Source: an uncultured Phocaeicola sp. (GTDB lineage Bacteria > Bacteroidota > Bacteroidia > Bacteroidales > Bacteroidaceae). Taken from it: DNA of 64,000 nt. Both the position numbers and the translations under genes were made by a program. Location of the stretch: contig CALUJE010000008.1 of NCBI GenBank assembly GCA_944320885.1, forward strand, positions 1 to 64,000, written 5' to 3'. The notes beneath the pieces are model-generated. The model had not been told where the DNA came from. It saw only the letters and a program-made list of their open reading frames with translations, and did no database searches. Positions 1-7,771 of the stretch are shown one piece after another (positions within the stretch are counted from its first letter, which is position 1; each line of letters opens with the position of its first letter).

Positions 1-368
1 TTTCTCCTCCCTTTCCGCTACGCTCCAAGGACGGAGGAAGAGGGGGATGGTGTTGCACTTCTATCTTGACGGTAGCGGATGATTTGATAAGTGTCTGTAG
101 GACAAGCATGTTGTAGAACATATTTTTTTGGCCTTTTTGCAGGAGTATGACGGATTTGGAACGGTTTTTGGTAAATCTGTGAGAATTTAAGGGAGGAGAT
201 TTTCTGATTTCGGAGTGAAAAAAAGGTAACCTAATACATGAATAAGCAATATTCAAGACAACCTTTTTTATGAATATGCCTTTCGAATGTGTCAACCTTT
301 TCTGCTAATAATGTTCTACCAAGGACGAAAAAAACATCCCTTAAGAGTTGCATCAGTTCCACCGAAGA

Positions 369-472
369 GAAACTTTTGTTCCAACGGCTTGAAACTTTTG
401 TTTCTCTTCGACGAAACTTTTGTTTCTTCCCAATGAAACTAAAGTTTCTACGCGTGGAACTTTTGTGAAACT
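369..472. repeat. Array of five palindromic words, 22-bp period (GAAAC-N4-GTTTC)
   Basis: Five copies of GAAACTTTTGTTTC or a close variant begin at 369, 391, 413, 435 and 457, exactly 22 bp apart. Copies 2, 3 and 4 have perfect GAAAC/GTTTC arms; in copy 4 the centre is TAAA, making the whole 14-mer a perfect palindrome. Copy 1 ends GTTCC and copy 5 is GGAACTTTTGTGAAAC. The 8-bp linkers differ. The regularity and the arm conservation are directly visible; the function is unknown. Confidence 0.85.
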
Positions 473-636
473 TCTAACTAAAGAAATTTCTCTCCAAAAA
501 AAGGTATATTCACAGTCTAAGAACCTATAAACAATAAATAAGAAACACACAAAACATTCTACAAGGCAACACATTACACAAAGAAGCTTTTTAGAAAAAA
601 TTTCTCATATAAAACTAGTTTATCCATTTATTTACT

Positions 637-644
637 TACTTTTG
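637..644 (+). promoter_or_regulatory. Bacteroidota -7 box for the peptide/lipoprotein pair
   Basis: TACTTTTG matches the TAnnTTTG -7 consensus. No good -33 element is seen at the usual distance. Transcription would begin near 650, giving a leader of about 100 nt before the small peptide gene at 753. Confidence 0.5.
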
Positions 645-752
645 TCTTGCTAATCTCTCCTATAATTATTCCAAGTAAATAGATGCTGTTTATTTCCTAT
701 CGTTATTCGAGAAATCAATTCTAAAACATATAACAATAAAAACAATAAGCGT

Positions 753-875
753 ATGAAAACAAACAAAGAACAATACGAAGCTCCCATGTGCAACGTAGTT
801 GAAATGGAAGCGCAACAGATTATCTGTACTAGTGCCACACATGAAGGTTATGAAGAAGAAGACTATCATTGGTAA
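753..875 (+). CDS. Small 40-residue peptide of unknown function
   Basis: ATG at 753 reads 40 codons to TAA at 873-875. The peptide begins MKTNKEQYEAPMCNVVEMEA, has an IICTS motif at residues 23-27 and ends in an acidic, aromatic tail (GYEEEDYHW). It has no hydrophobic signal sequence or membrane segment. The general pattern (charged start, Y-x-x-P, VVE, short hydrophobic stretch, C-x-S, variable tail) resembles short peptides I associate with surface-lipoprotein loci in Bacteroidales, but I cannot name a family. It lies 15 bp upstream of the GLUG lipoprotein gene and probably shares its transcript. The two Cys residues and the acidic tail could suit a precursor or accessory peptide; that is speculation. 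Confidence 0.6.
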   Translation: MKTNKEQYEAPMCNVVEMEAQQIICTSATHEGYEEEDYHW

Positions 876-890
876 ATACCATAAATCATT

Positions 891-2975
891 ATGAAAAACA
901 ATATTACAACATTCTTGTTAACAGGAAGTTTATTCCTGGTTACGGTAGCATGTTCTGAAGATGACCAGATGAACATGCCACAATCTGAAAAAGTATGGAT
1001 GGAATTCTCTGCCGGTACGGAAGCGACAACACGTACGATACTGACAGAGGGGAATAAAGTAAATTGGGAAACAAACGATGCCATTTCACTGTTTGACCCT
1101 CAATCGAATAACAATCGGTTCACTACAAGCGAAAGCGGAAGTTCGGTCACCTTTACAGGAACGGCTATATCCGATGAAGGAAACTATTATGCCCTTTATC
1201 CGTATGACGAAAGCGCAACAATCAGCGGCAGTATTATTACCACCACTCTCCCAGCCCAGCAAACAGCACACGCCGGAAGCTTTGCATCCATGCTGAATCC
1301 TTCGGTAGCCGTTGCCGACGAAAATAAGAATCTGCATTTCAAAAACACATGTGCCCTTATAAAGTTCACGCTCGATTCGGGAAATAACAGCATCAGCAGA
1401 ATTACTTTCAGAGGCAATAACGGCGAACTTCTGGCAGGAACAGTGAGCATAGATGCAACACAACCTGTTCCATCGGCTAACATACAGACCGAAGGTTCCA
1501 TCACAACGCTGGAGATGACCGGTACTTTCGAATCGGGAAAAACCTATTATTTTGTAACTGCACCAGGAACTCTCAGCAACGGCATTACCATCCGTATATA
1601 TAATAAGGATGGAAATGTATGGACGCGTTCTGGAAGCACATCCATGACTCTGACCGCCGGACACATTATGGATTTAGGACACATCACTCCCGACAATTTC
1701 TTACCTGAAAGCGGCTATGAAGTTATAAACGGAATTTATCATATCTACAACGCCAAAGGATTAATAAATTGGGCCCAACAAACAGACAAGCTAACCAGCA
1801 AAGTTATTCTGGAAGCAGATATTGATATGACCGACCAATCATGGACTCCCGTAGGAACTGATATAAATACTGGCACCGGCTTTTCCGGAGAATTCAACGG
1901 CAATGGAAAATACATCAATAATCTGACTATAGAAAATGAAAATTCAAATATTGGATTCTTCGGTGGGATGGCTACAGGAGCAAAAGTACATAATGTAAAC
2001 TTCTCAAAAGCAACGATTATAGGAATTCCTACTTCATATGCCGGAGTTATAGCCGGTGCAAGCTTGGGGATCATAGAGAACTGCAAAGTTACCGATTCAA
2101 ATATATCCGGTAACTATGCCGGAGCCATTACCGGTAACAACAGTGTACAAGTGAATAATTGCAACGCCATAAATGTAAACGTCAATGCCAATCATTCAGC
2201 AGGAGGCATAGCCGGAGTGAGTTTCGGGAAAATAGAATATTGTACAGTGTCGGGCAATTCTACGATTTCTGCAACTGGTTCAAGCACATGTGCCGGAGGA
2301 ATTGTAGGACAAAATTCAGAAGAAAATAGAGTAGAAACAAGCGGCAGGTTATTGAAATGCGCTGTAAATGGAATCACTATATCCGGCTATTGGGCTGGAG
2401 GAATAGCAGGTGAAAACGGTTTTGGAACCGTAGCACAATGTATAGCAAATAACATAACGGTCATTCATGAGTCAATGGATGCAAGCACACGATTGGGGGG
2501 TATAGTAGGATACAATACACGCGGTGAAATTGTAGCCTGTTATTCGGCTTATTCAGAAATCGGAGCTGAAGCATTGACATCTGAGACTTTGGGCGGCATT
2601 GCAGGATATAATTATAACCAATCAGCCAATATTTACGGCTGCTACTCTACTCATGTATCCCTTCTTGGCGAAGTCAGCGGTAATGAAGCCGGAAAAGGTG
2701 CAATTGCCGGATATAGTAATGGAAATATTACTTCATGCTATGCCATTCTCCCAGATGGAATTAGTGGAATAACACTACTAGGAAAAGGCTCAACAACGCT
2801 AAACCATTGTGTAGAAGTTGGCAAAAATAATTATTCTACGCTCGTAGAAGAAGTAAATAACCTTACAGTTACAGACGGCACAATCTGGAAAGCCAATGAA
2901 ATATGGGATCTCACAGCATCTGGATATCCCAGTATCCAATCCGACTATACCGGTGAAACAAATACTGCCGAATAA
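891..2975 (+). CDS. Fimbrillin-like GLUG-repeat surface lipoprotein
   Basis: The 694-residue product starts with a lipoprotein signal: a hydrophobic stretch then VACSED, so Cys21 is the probable lipidated residue. Residues about 30-265 resemble the fimbrillin/Mfa-like domain of Bacteroidales (a Gly/Thr-rich beta domain with a TTRT start, an ALYPYDE motif and TAGHIMDLG near its end). From about residue 355 to 655 there are eight or nine GLUG-type repeats of the form GGIAG-x(3-6)-G-x-I-x-x-C, for example AGGIAGVSFGKIEYC and GGIVGYNTRGEIVACYS, which should form a beta-solenoid. The likely site is the outer surface, in adhesion or as a pilus-associated tip or stalk. No anchor subunit or Mfa1-like operon is next to it. 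The gene follows the 40-residue peptide gene and ends before a strong terminator. Confidence 0.75.
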   Translation: MKNNITTFLLTGSLFLVTVACSEDDQMNMPQSEKVWMEFSAGTEATTRTILTEGNKVNWETNDAISLFDPQSNNNRFTTSESGSSVTFTGTAISDEGNYYALYPYDESATISGSIITTTLPAQQTAHAGSFASMLNPSVAVADENKNLHFKNTCALIKFTLDSGNNSISRITFRGNNGELLAGTVSIDATQPVPSANIQTEGSITTLEMTGTFESGKTYYFVTAPGTLSNGITIRIYNKDGNVWTRSGSTSMTLTAGHIMDLGHITPDNFLPESGYEVINGIYHIYNAKGLINWAQQTDKLTSKVILEADIDMTDQSWTPVGTDINTGTGFSGEFNGNGKYINNLTIENENSNIGFFGGMATGAKVHNVNFSKATIIGIPTSYAGVIAGASLGIIENCKVTDSNISGNYAGAITGNNSVQVNNCNAINVNVNANHSAGGIAGVSFGKIEYCTVSGNSTISATGSSTCAGGIVGQNSEENRVETSGRLLKCAVNGITISGYWAGGIAGENGFGTVAQCIANNITVIHESMDASTRLGGIVGYNTRGEIVACYSAYSEIGAEALTSETLGGIAGYNYNQSANIYGCYSTHVSLLGEVSGNEAGKGAIAGYSNGNITSCYAILPDGISGITLLGKGSTTLNHCVEVGKNNYSTLVEEVNNLTVTDGTIWKANEIWDLTASGYPSIQSDYTGETNTAE

Positions 2976-3012
2976 AATCACAGCAAATAATCTTCAAAGA
3001 TTGACATAACAA

Positions 3013-3059
3013 AGCCCCTGCTTATATTTCCATCCATGTATGAAATATTTGCAGGGGCT
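3013..3059 (+). terminator. Rho-independent-type terminator after the GLUG lipoprotein
   Basis: AGCCCCTGC (3013-3021) pairs with GCAGGGGCT (3051-3059); the inner bases (ATATTTC and GAAATAT) also pair, extending the stem. AAAATTTTAT follows. It lies 38 bp after the stop codon. Confidence 0.75.
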
Positions 3060-3113
3060 AAAATTTTATAGTGACATCAGTATCTATTTTTCTGTATACA
3101 AACAGCTATAAAA

Positions 3114-3153
3114 AAGAACGGAGTCATCGGTAACGCCTTACCACTCCGTTCTT
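3114..3153 (-). terminator. Terminator for the minus-strand MFS gene
   Basis: AAGAACGGAGT (3114-3124) pairs with ACTCCGTTCTT (3143-3153). Read on the minus strand the stem is followed by a run of T, as expected for an intrinsic terminator downstream of the transporter gene, which ends at 3207. Confidence 0.8.
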
Positions 3154-3206
3154 CTGGTGAGAGAGAAAACTATTATAACGTGAGTTCGAAATAAAATCAT
3201 CAAATA

Positions 3207-4481
3207 TTAAAACTTGCTTTTCTTGGGAAGAAACAATTGCAAACAACACCAAGCCAACAAATATGCAAAGCCGGCTATCATAAACACAATAAAATAGCTT
3301 CCGGTTATTTCCAATACATTTCCAACGAATGAAGCAGCCAAAACACCACCAATAGAACCGGTAAAACTGGATATTGATGTCATCGTAGCCACATTCTGTT
3401 TGGGATAATAATCAGAAACAACAGTATATATATTTGAAGCCCAACCCTGATGAGCAAAACAAGCCAAACTGATAATTGCAATAGATACCCACAAAGAATC
3501 AATCTCCGGAATAAGTAACACCGGTACAACCAAAAGAGCACAAATCAATAATCCAGCCTTACGAGAGAAACTTACACTCTTTCCCATACTTATTAACTTT
3601 GAAGATATGTATCCTCCCGTGATTCCACCAAACGAAGAAAATGTATATATAACAATCAATGGCAATACCATCTCCTGAATATGCACTCCATATGTTTTTT
3701 CCATAAAATCCGGAGTCCAGAACAAAAAGAACCACCAAACCCAGTCACAGACGAAACGTGCCAAACAGATGCCTATGGAAGCCCGCTGTCTGATTAATTG
3801 CATCCAACTCATACCTTTTTCTCCTTCCACAGTTTCCGTTGAAGCTTTCTTTTCATCCTGATTGATATAATCAAATTCTTCTTTCGTCAGCTTTTTTGCA
3901 TCTTTGGGCAGCTTGTAGAATGCCAACCAAAAGAACATCCATACAATTCCCAATGCGCCGGTTATAATAAATGCCATCTGCCATCCATAAGCCACGGTAA
4001 CATAAGTAACAATAATAGGTGAAACGACAGCTCCTATATTACTGCCCGCATTAAAGATACCGGTAGCCAATGCCCGTTCTTTCACCGGGAACCATTCGGC
4101 TGTAGCCTTAATTGCCGCCGGAAAATTGGCGCTCTCGCCCAGTCCCAGAAAAAAACGAGCCATACCAAAACCTAAAGCTCCACGCGCTGCCGCATGAAAG
4201 CAACCGGCAAGACTCCATACAACAATAGCCACCGCGTAAGAAATACGTGTTCCAAATTTATCAATGATACGGCCTATAAAAAGAAGTCCCAACGCATATG
4301 CTGCCTGAAACGCTGAAACTATATAACCATAATCGGCCTCAGAAATATGAATATCATCAGTTATTACGGGTTTTAACATCCCCAACACCTGGCGATCAAT
4401 GTAGTTTATCGTTGTTGCAAAAAACAACAAGGCTATTACCCGCCAGCGGTAATGCCCAATTTTAGAATTTTCAATAGACAT
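3207..4481 (-). CDS. MFS transporter, hexuronate (ExuT-like) type
   Basis: The 424-residue protein has about twelve hydrophobic segments and reads as a member of the anion:cation symporter branch of the major facilitator superfamily. Signs are the N-terminal NYIDRQVLG stretch, the loop motif GRIIDKFGTR between helices 2 and 3, and GLGESANFPAAIKATAEWF, typical of ExuT/GudP-like hexuronate and sugar-acid permeases. It should sit in the inner membrane and import galacturonate, glucuronate or a related acid by proton symport. That would suit the pectin-degrading genes elsewhere in the window, though it is not beside them. It stands alone between terminators with its own -7 box. The substrate is inferred from family resemblance only. 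Confidence 0.75.
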   Translation of the reverse strand: MSIENSKIGHYRWRVIALLFFATTINYIDRQVLGMLKPVITDDIHISEADYGYIVSAFQAAYALGLLFIGRIIDKFGTRISYAVAIVVWSLAGCFHAAARGALGFGMARFFLGLGESANFPAAIKATAEWFPVKERALATGIFNAGSNIGAVVSPIIVTYVTVAYGWQMAFIITGALGIVWMFFWLAFYKLPKDAKKLTKEEFDYINQDEKKASTETVEGEKGMSWMQLIRQRASIGICLARFVCDWVWWFFLFWTPDFMEKTYGVHIQEMVLPLIVIYTFSSFGGITGGYISSKLISMGKSVSFSRKAGLLICALLVVPVLLIPEIDSLWVSIAIISLACFAHQGWASNIYTVVSDYYPKQNVATMTSISSFTGSIGGVLAASFVGNVLEITGSYFIVFMIAGFAYLLAWCCLQLFLPKKSKF

Positions 4482-4519
4482 ACTTGTACGTGTTTTTTAG
4501 TTATTAGATTTTATGGAAA

Positions 4520-4527
4520 CAAAAATA
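4520..4527 (-). promoter_or_regulatory. -7 box for the MFS transporter
   Basis: On the minus strand this reads TATTTTTG, matching TAnnTTTG, 39 bp upstream of the start codon. A TTG lies about 23 bp further upstream, slightly beyond the ideal spacing. Confidence 0.5.
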
Positions 4528-4578
4528 GTAAACTTCTATAAAAGCATCGACAACAGAATAAAAAAAGATATATAAAAA

Positions 4579-4608
4579 ATGTCCGCCATACAAATGTATA
4601 ACGGACAT
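4579..4608 (-). terminator. Terminator for the sigma-54/lptE/TPR/secG operon
   Basis: ATGTCCG (4579-4585) pairs with CGGACAT (4602-4608), with an inner CATAC/GTATA stem. On the minus strand a T-rich run follows. It lies just beyond the secG stop codon. Confidence 0.7.
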
Positions 4609-4653
4609 CGTCTATAATTGAGTTTGATAGTTTACAAACCAATCAAATTATGC

Positions 4654-5058
4654 TTATTCAGCCTTATTCTCAGGCTGAGCTGCATTTTCTGTAGCGTTTT
4701 CTTGAGAAGCGGCCGGTTGCTCTTGCTCTGTTGTGTTAACTCTTGAAGCATCAAATCCCGGAATTCCCTGCGGATTAGTCTGACTTTCTTTCTGAGCCTC
4801 TTTCAACATTACAGAATCATTTCCTGATGCAGTAGGCAATGCATATGCTGACGCAATGCTCAATACAACCATAAAAATAGCCAATCCCCATGTTGCTTTC
4901 TCCAAGACATCGGTAGTTTTACGAACTCCCATGATTTGGTTTGAAGAAGCAAAGCCAGCAGCCAAACCTCCACCTTTGGAATTTTGAATCAACACAATGA
5001 AACACATCAATACGGCTGCTAATACAATCAAACAAACTAATATTACAAATACAATCAT
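4654..5058 (-). CDS. secG: Preprotein translocase subunit SecG
   Basis: A 134-residue membrane protein with two hydrophobic helices (about residues 2-24 and 55-75) around the conserved cytoplasmic loop IQNSKGGGLAAGFASSNQIM, which is diagnostic for SecG. SecG joins SecYE and helps SecA-driven export of unfolded proteins across the inner membrane. The C-terminal tail of about 55 residues is low in complexity and rich in Gln, Asn, Glu and Ala (ending ENKAE); such tails are common in Bacteroidota SecG and make it longer than the roughly 75-110 residues of many homologues. The gene is the last of a tight operon, 3 bp after the TPR gene. Confidence 0.93.
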   Translation of the reverse strand: MIVFVILVCLIVLAAVLMCFIVLIQNSKGGGLAAGFASSNQIMGVRKTTDVLEKATWGLAIFMVVLSIASAYALPTASGNDSVMLKEAQKESQTNPQGIPGFDASRVNTTEQEQPAASQENATENAAQPENKAE

Positions 5059-5061
5059 TTT

Positions 5062-5799
5062 TTATTTTTTTGATTTAGCGTTAATAATCTGATTCTCTAG
5101 AAATTTAATTTGGTCTGCAAAGTAAGCATTTTTTTTTGGATATTTCAAACTTAATTTTTTAATAATTTCAAGAGCTTTAGAATATCGTTGCTGTTTTATA
5201 TAGATTTTAGCCAAAGTCTCCGTAAAATAGCTATCATCTTCCAACTCATCATCCTGATCTTCAACCCGGTCTTGTTCTGTATCCCAGTCTTTTTCATTCT
5301 GATGCACAAAGAAGTTCTTCCTGTCTGCCTCTTCGATAAACTTATCAATAAGATTCTGTCCACGCAAAGGAGTTTTCAGTTCTGTATCTTCTCCGTCTTT
5401 TTCCTCCAACAAATATGAAGCATAGTCCGTAGCCACACTGTTCCCGATAGCTGCATAATTCGATTCCTCCGGCATCGAAGCCAGAAAAGCATCAATCAAG
5501 CTCAGTGTGCGATCTTCTTCTTCCGTATTCTGTTCATCTGCAATACTGGCTTTTCTCACAGAACGATGCCTGAATTCTCCCTCAATGTAATGATACAGGA
5601 AAGAACGGTCAGTAATATAAGCAACAGACTTGTTCAATTCTTCTCCGAAAGAAGGGTCATGCAAAATATATAGGTTCTTCAGATACAACAAACGCACGGT
5701 TTCAAAATATGGATAATGCGCCAATAAATTTCGCAATTCATATAATGAATCTTTGTCCAACGACTCCGGATGTTCTAAAAATTCCTGTATATCAACCAT
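5062..5799 (-). CDS. Tetratricopeptide-repeat protein of unknown function
   Basis: A 245-residue soluble protein with no signal peptide. The C-terminal part (about 190-240) contains a TPR-like helix pair (ETLAKIYIKQQRYSKALEII then LSLKYPKKNAYFADQIKFL), and the N-terminal part is helical with a short leucine-rich segment (YPYFETVRLLYLKNLYIL). The middle is acidic and probably disordered. It lies between lptE and secG in an arrangement I know from many Bacteroidales genomes, so a role linked to the envelope or secretion is possible. No catalytic motif is visible; the exact function is unknown. Confidence 0.75.
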   Translation of the reverse strand: MVDIQEFLEHPESLDKDSLYELRNLLAHYPYFETVRLLYLKNLYILHDPSFGEELNKSVAYITDRSFLYHYIEGEFRHRSVRKASIADEQNTEEEDRTLSLIDAFLASMPEESNYAAIGNSVATDYASYLLEEKDGEDTELKTPLRGQNLIDKFIEEADRKNFFVHQNEKDWDTEQDRVEDQDDELEDDSYFTETLAKIYIKQQRYSKALEIIKKLSLKYPKKNAYFADQIKFLENQIINAKSKK

Positions 5800-5810
5800 T
5801 TCTTTTCAAA

Positions 5811-6332
5811 TTACCAATTAGCAACAGTAGCATTGAAGATTTGATCGACAATTTCTTTCGTCATTTCTTCTATCAAACCATCCTGTACGGAAGTCAATTG
5901 CAAAGTTGAGTCATAAGTTTGCGAAGCCGTAAACCGCTGCTCAAAATCTTCTGCATGATTGGTGTTGTTTACGAAACGGACGTTAATGGTCAAACGCAAT
6001 TCAACTTGAGCAGAAAAGCCGTCTGCCGCAACAGATTTATTATAGACGTCATAACCTACAATTTCTCCCGAAAGTTCCAAATCTCCTCCCTGTTTTACAA
6101 AACGCAGTTTAGTCTGCTGCGCATATGCGTCCTGCAACTTATTATTAAAGGTAGAGGCCAACGGACCATACTGATAAAGTGCACGGTTTTCAAATGTATT
6201 GATTGTGATAGTCTTTACTTTATCATAATTGATAGAAGCCCCATTAAATTTATATGAAATAGTGCATGAAAGCATTGTCATTACTATAAAGAGCCATGCA
6301 ACTCCTTGTTTTATCAAACTATTCCAAACCAT
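5811..6332 (-). CDS. lptE: LptE-like LPS-assembly lipoprotein
   Basis: The 173-residue protein has a lipoprotein signal (WLFIVMTMLSC, Cys near residue 23) followed by the small alpha/beta domain typical of Bacteroidota LptE: YKFNGASINYDKVKTITI, then FENRALYQYGPLASTFNNKLQD. In Gram-negative bacteria LptE is an outer-membrane lipoprotein that plugs the LptD barrel and helps place LPS in the outer leaflet. The start codon lies within the end of the upstream sigma-54 regulator gene (14-bp overlap), which indicates translational coupling. The TPR gene follows after 11 bp. Confidence 0.85.
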   Translation of the reverse strand: MVWNSLIKQGVAWLFIVMTMLSCTISYKFNGASINYDKVKTITINTFENRALYQYGPLASTFNNKLQDAYAQQTKLRFVKQGGDLELSGEIVGYDVYNKSVAADGFSAQVELRLTINVRFVNNTNHAEDFEQRFTASQTYDSTLQLTSVQDGLIEEMTKEIVDQIFNATVANW

Positions 6333-7578
6333 ATTCCTTAATTTTTCGATACAATGTACGTTCTGATATATTCAAATCTTTAGCTGCATTTTTACGTTTG
6401 CCATGATTCCTTTCCAATGCCTTCTTTACCATCTCCTTTTCTACATCGTCCAATGACAATGATTCTTCTACATACTCATCCGTATCGGATATGTCGGCAT
6501 GTGGACTCTTTTTCTGAGATGAGGATATATCAATGGTCGGCATATTATTATTCAACTGTGCCGGCACCAGATGAAGATCTGACTGAGGATAATAAGGAAC
6601 GGAAGAAGAAGGCTGCTGCACATTGCCATTCGCACGTTCTGACATGATTTCATGAACCAGCTTCTTCAATTCATTCACATCATTACGCATATCAAACAGT
6701 ACTTTATATAATATCTCACGCTCGCTGTCAAAGCTTTTTCCCTGTGAACCGTTTCCAACAACTGTCGGAAAACGCGCATCCTGATGCAGTGGAATATATG
6801 TCTGCAATATATCTGCATCAATCTCACGTTTCTTTTCTATAATGGATATCTGTTCCGTTATATTTTTCAACTCACGGATATTACCGGGCCACGGATAAGA
6901 AATCAGTACCTTACGGGCATCTTCTGTAAGCTGAATAGGAGGCATATGATAATTCTCTGCAAAATCAGAAGCAAACTTCCGGAAGAGCAGAAATATATCT
7001 TCCGAACGTTCACGCAATGGAGGAATCTTGATAGGAACCGTATTCAAACGGTAATACAAGTCTTCACGGAAACGTCCGTCTACAATAGCCTGAGCCAGAT
7101 TAACATTGGTCGCAGCAACTATTCTTACATTTGTCTTTTCCACTTTGGATGAACCGACCTTGATAAATTCACCGGTTTCAAGCACACGCAACAAACGAGC
7201 TTGAGTAGACAGAGGCAACTCTCCCACCTCATCCAGGAATATAGTACCACCGTTAGCCTCACCAAAATATCCTTTGCGCTCACCTATGGCTCCCGTAAAA
7301 GCTCCTTTTTCATGACCAAACAGTTCTGAATCAATGGTACCTTCCGGTATGGCTCCACAGTTTACAGCGATATATTGTCCATGTTTCCGGCTGCTGTTCT
7401 GATGAATAATCTTAGGGAAATGCTCTTTACCTACACCACTTTCTCCGGTTATCAAAACAGACAAATCCGTAGGCGCCACTTGAATGGCTATATCAATTGC
7501 CCGATTCAATCCTTCAGAATTGCCAATAATACCAAACTTCAGTTTTACCTGTTGAATTTCAGACGTTACCATAGACAT
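6319..7578 (-). CDS. Sigma-54-dependent transcriptional regulator (AAA+ with Fis-type HTH)
   Basis: The 419-residue protein begins almost directly with the sigma-54 activator AAA+ domain: Walker A GESGVGK at residues 45-51, the sigma-54 contact loop GAFTGA at 92-97, Walker B TIFLDE at 112-117, and a PWPGNIREL motif further on. The C terminus (about 380-419) is a Fis-type helix-turn-helix (RKNAAKDLNISERTLYRKI). There is no receiver, GAF or PAS domain at the N terminus, so the activating signal is not evident; it may be set by expression or by a partner. A Ser/Pro-rich linker (about 300-370) joins the two domains. It is the first gene of the operon with lptE, the TPR protein and secG. Confidence 0.9.
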   Translation of the reverse strand: MSMVTSEIQQVKLKFGIIGNSEGLNRAIDIAIQVAPTDLSVLITGESGVGKEHFPKIIHQNSSRKHGQYIAVNCGAIPEGTIDSELFGHEKGAFTGAIGERKGYFGEANGGTIFLDEVGELPLSTQARLLRVLETGEFIKVGSSKVEKTNVRIVAATNVNLAQAIVDGRFREDLYYRLNTVPIKIPPLRERSEDIFLLFRKFASDFAENYHMPPIQLTEDARKVLISYPWPGNIRELKNITEQISIIEKKREIDADILQTYIPLHQDARFPTVVGNGSQGKSFDSEREILYKVLFDMRNDVNELKKLVHEIMSERANGNVQQPSSSVPYYPQSDLHLVPAQLNNNMPTIDISSSQKKSPHADISDTDEYVEESLSLDDVEKEMVKKALERNHGKRKNAAKDLNISERTLYRKIKEYGLE

Positions 7579-7594
7579 ATAATATATTATGAGA

Positions 7595-7602
7595 CAAAAG
7601 TA
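7595..7602 (-). promoter_or_regulatory. -7 box for the sigma-54 regulator/lptE/secG operon
   Basis: On the minus strand it reads TACTTTTG. Transcription would begin about 10 nt before the ATG at 7578, giving a very short leader. No good -33 element lies at the usual spacing. Confidence 0.55.
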
Positions 7603-7673
7603 CGAATTACTTTATAAATATAACTGCAATTTTGGCAGTTTTTAGCAATTCGGCTTTCCTCCGGATAAAAAAT

Positions 7674-7749
7674 ATTCAGGCACAGAACATCGAATAAGAC
7701 AAGTTATTACCCTGTTTTTCACATCGGGAAACATGTTCTGTACCTGAAT
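7674..7749 (-). terminator. Long hairpin terminator after pdxA
   Basis: A 17-bp stem with one mismatch (7674-7690 with 7733-7749; arms begin ATTCAGGCACAG and ATGTTCTGTACC). Read on the minus strand it is followed by ATTTTTTAT. It lies between the end of pdxA (7772) and the sigma-54 regulator promoter and insulates the two units. Confidence 0.75.
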
Positions 7750-7771
7750 TTATCAATCAACGAACAACTTC

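Larger units (their letters stand above)
1..752. other. Non-coding stretch at the left edge
   Basis: No convincing gene is visible on either strand; the short open frames here have no recognisable product or ribosome-binding context. It may be the flank of a gene lying off the left edge. It holds a palindrome array (369-472), a possible weak hairpin (219-269, arms AAAAAAGGT and ACCTTTTTT with a small inner stem) and a Bacteroidota-type -7 box (637-644) serving the genes to the right. Confidence 0.6.

Noticed and set aside
219..269. Terminator near the left edge
   Set aside because: The arms are only A/T-rich plus GGT/ACC with a long loop; too weak to call without knowing the upstream gene.
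1086..1664. Long minus-strand open frame opposite the GLUG lipoprotein
   Set aside because: It is a shadow of the lipoprotein gene; it has no ribosome-binding site or recognisable domain.
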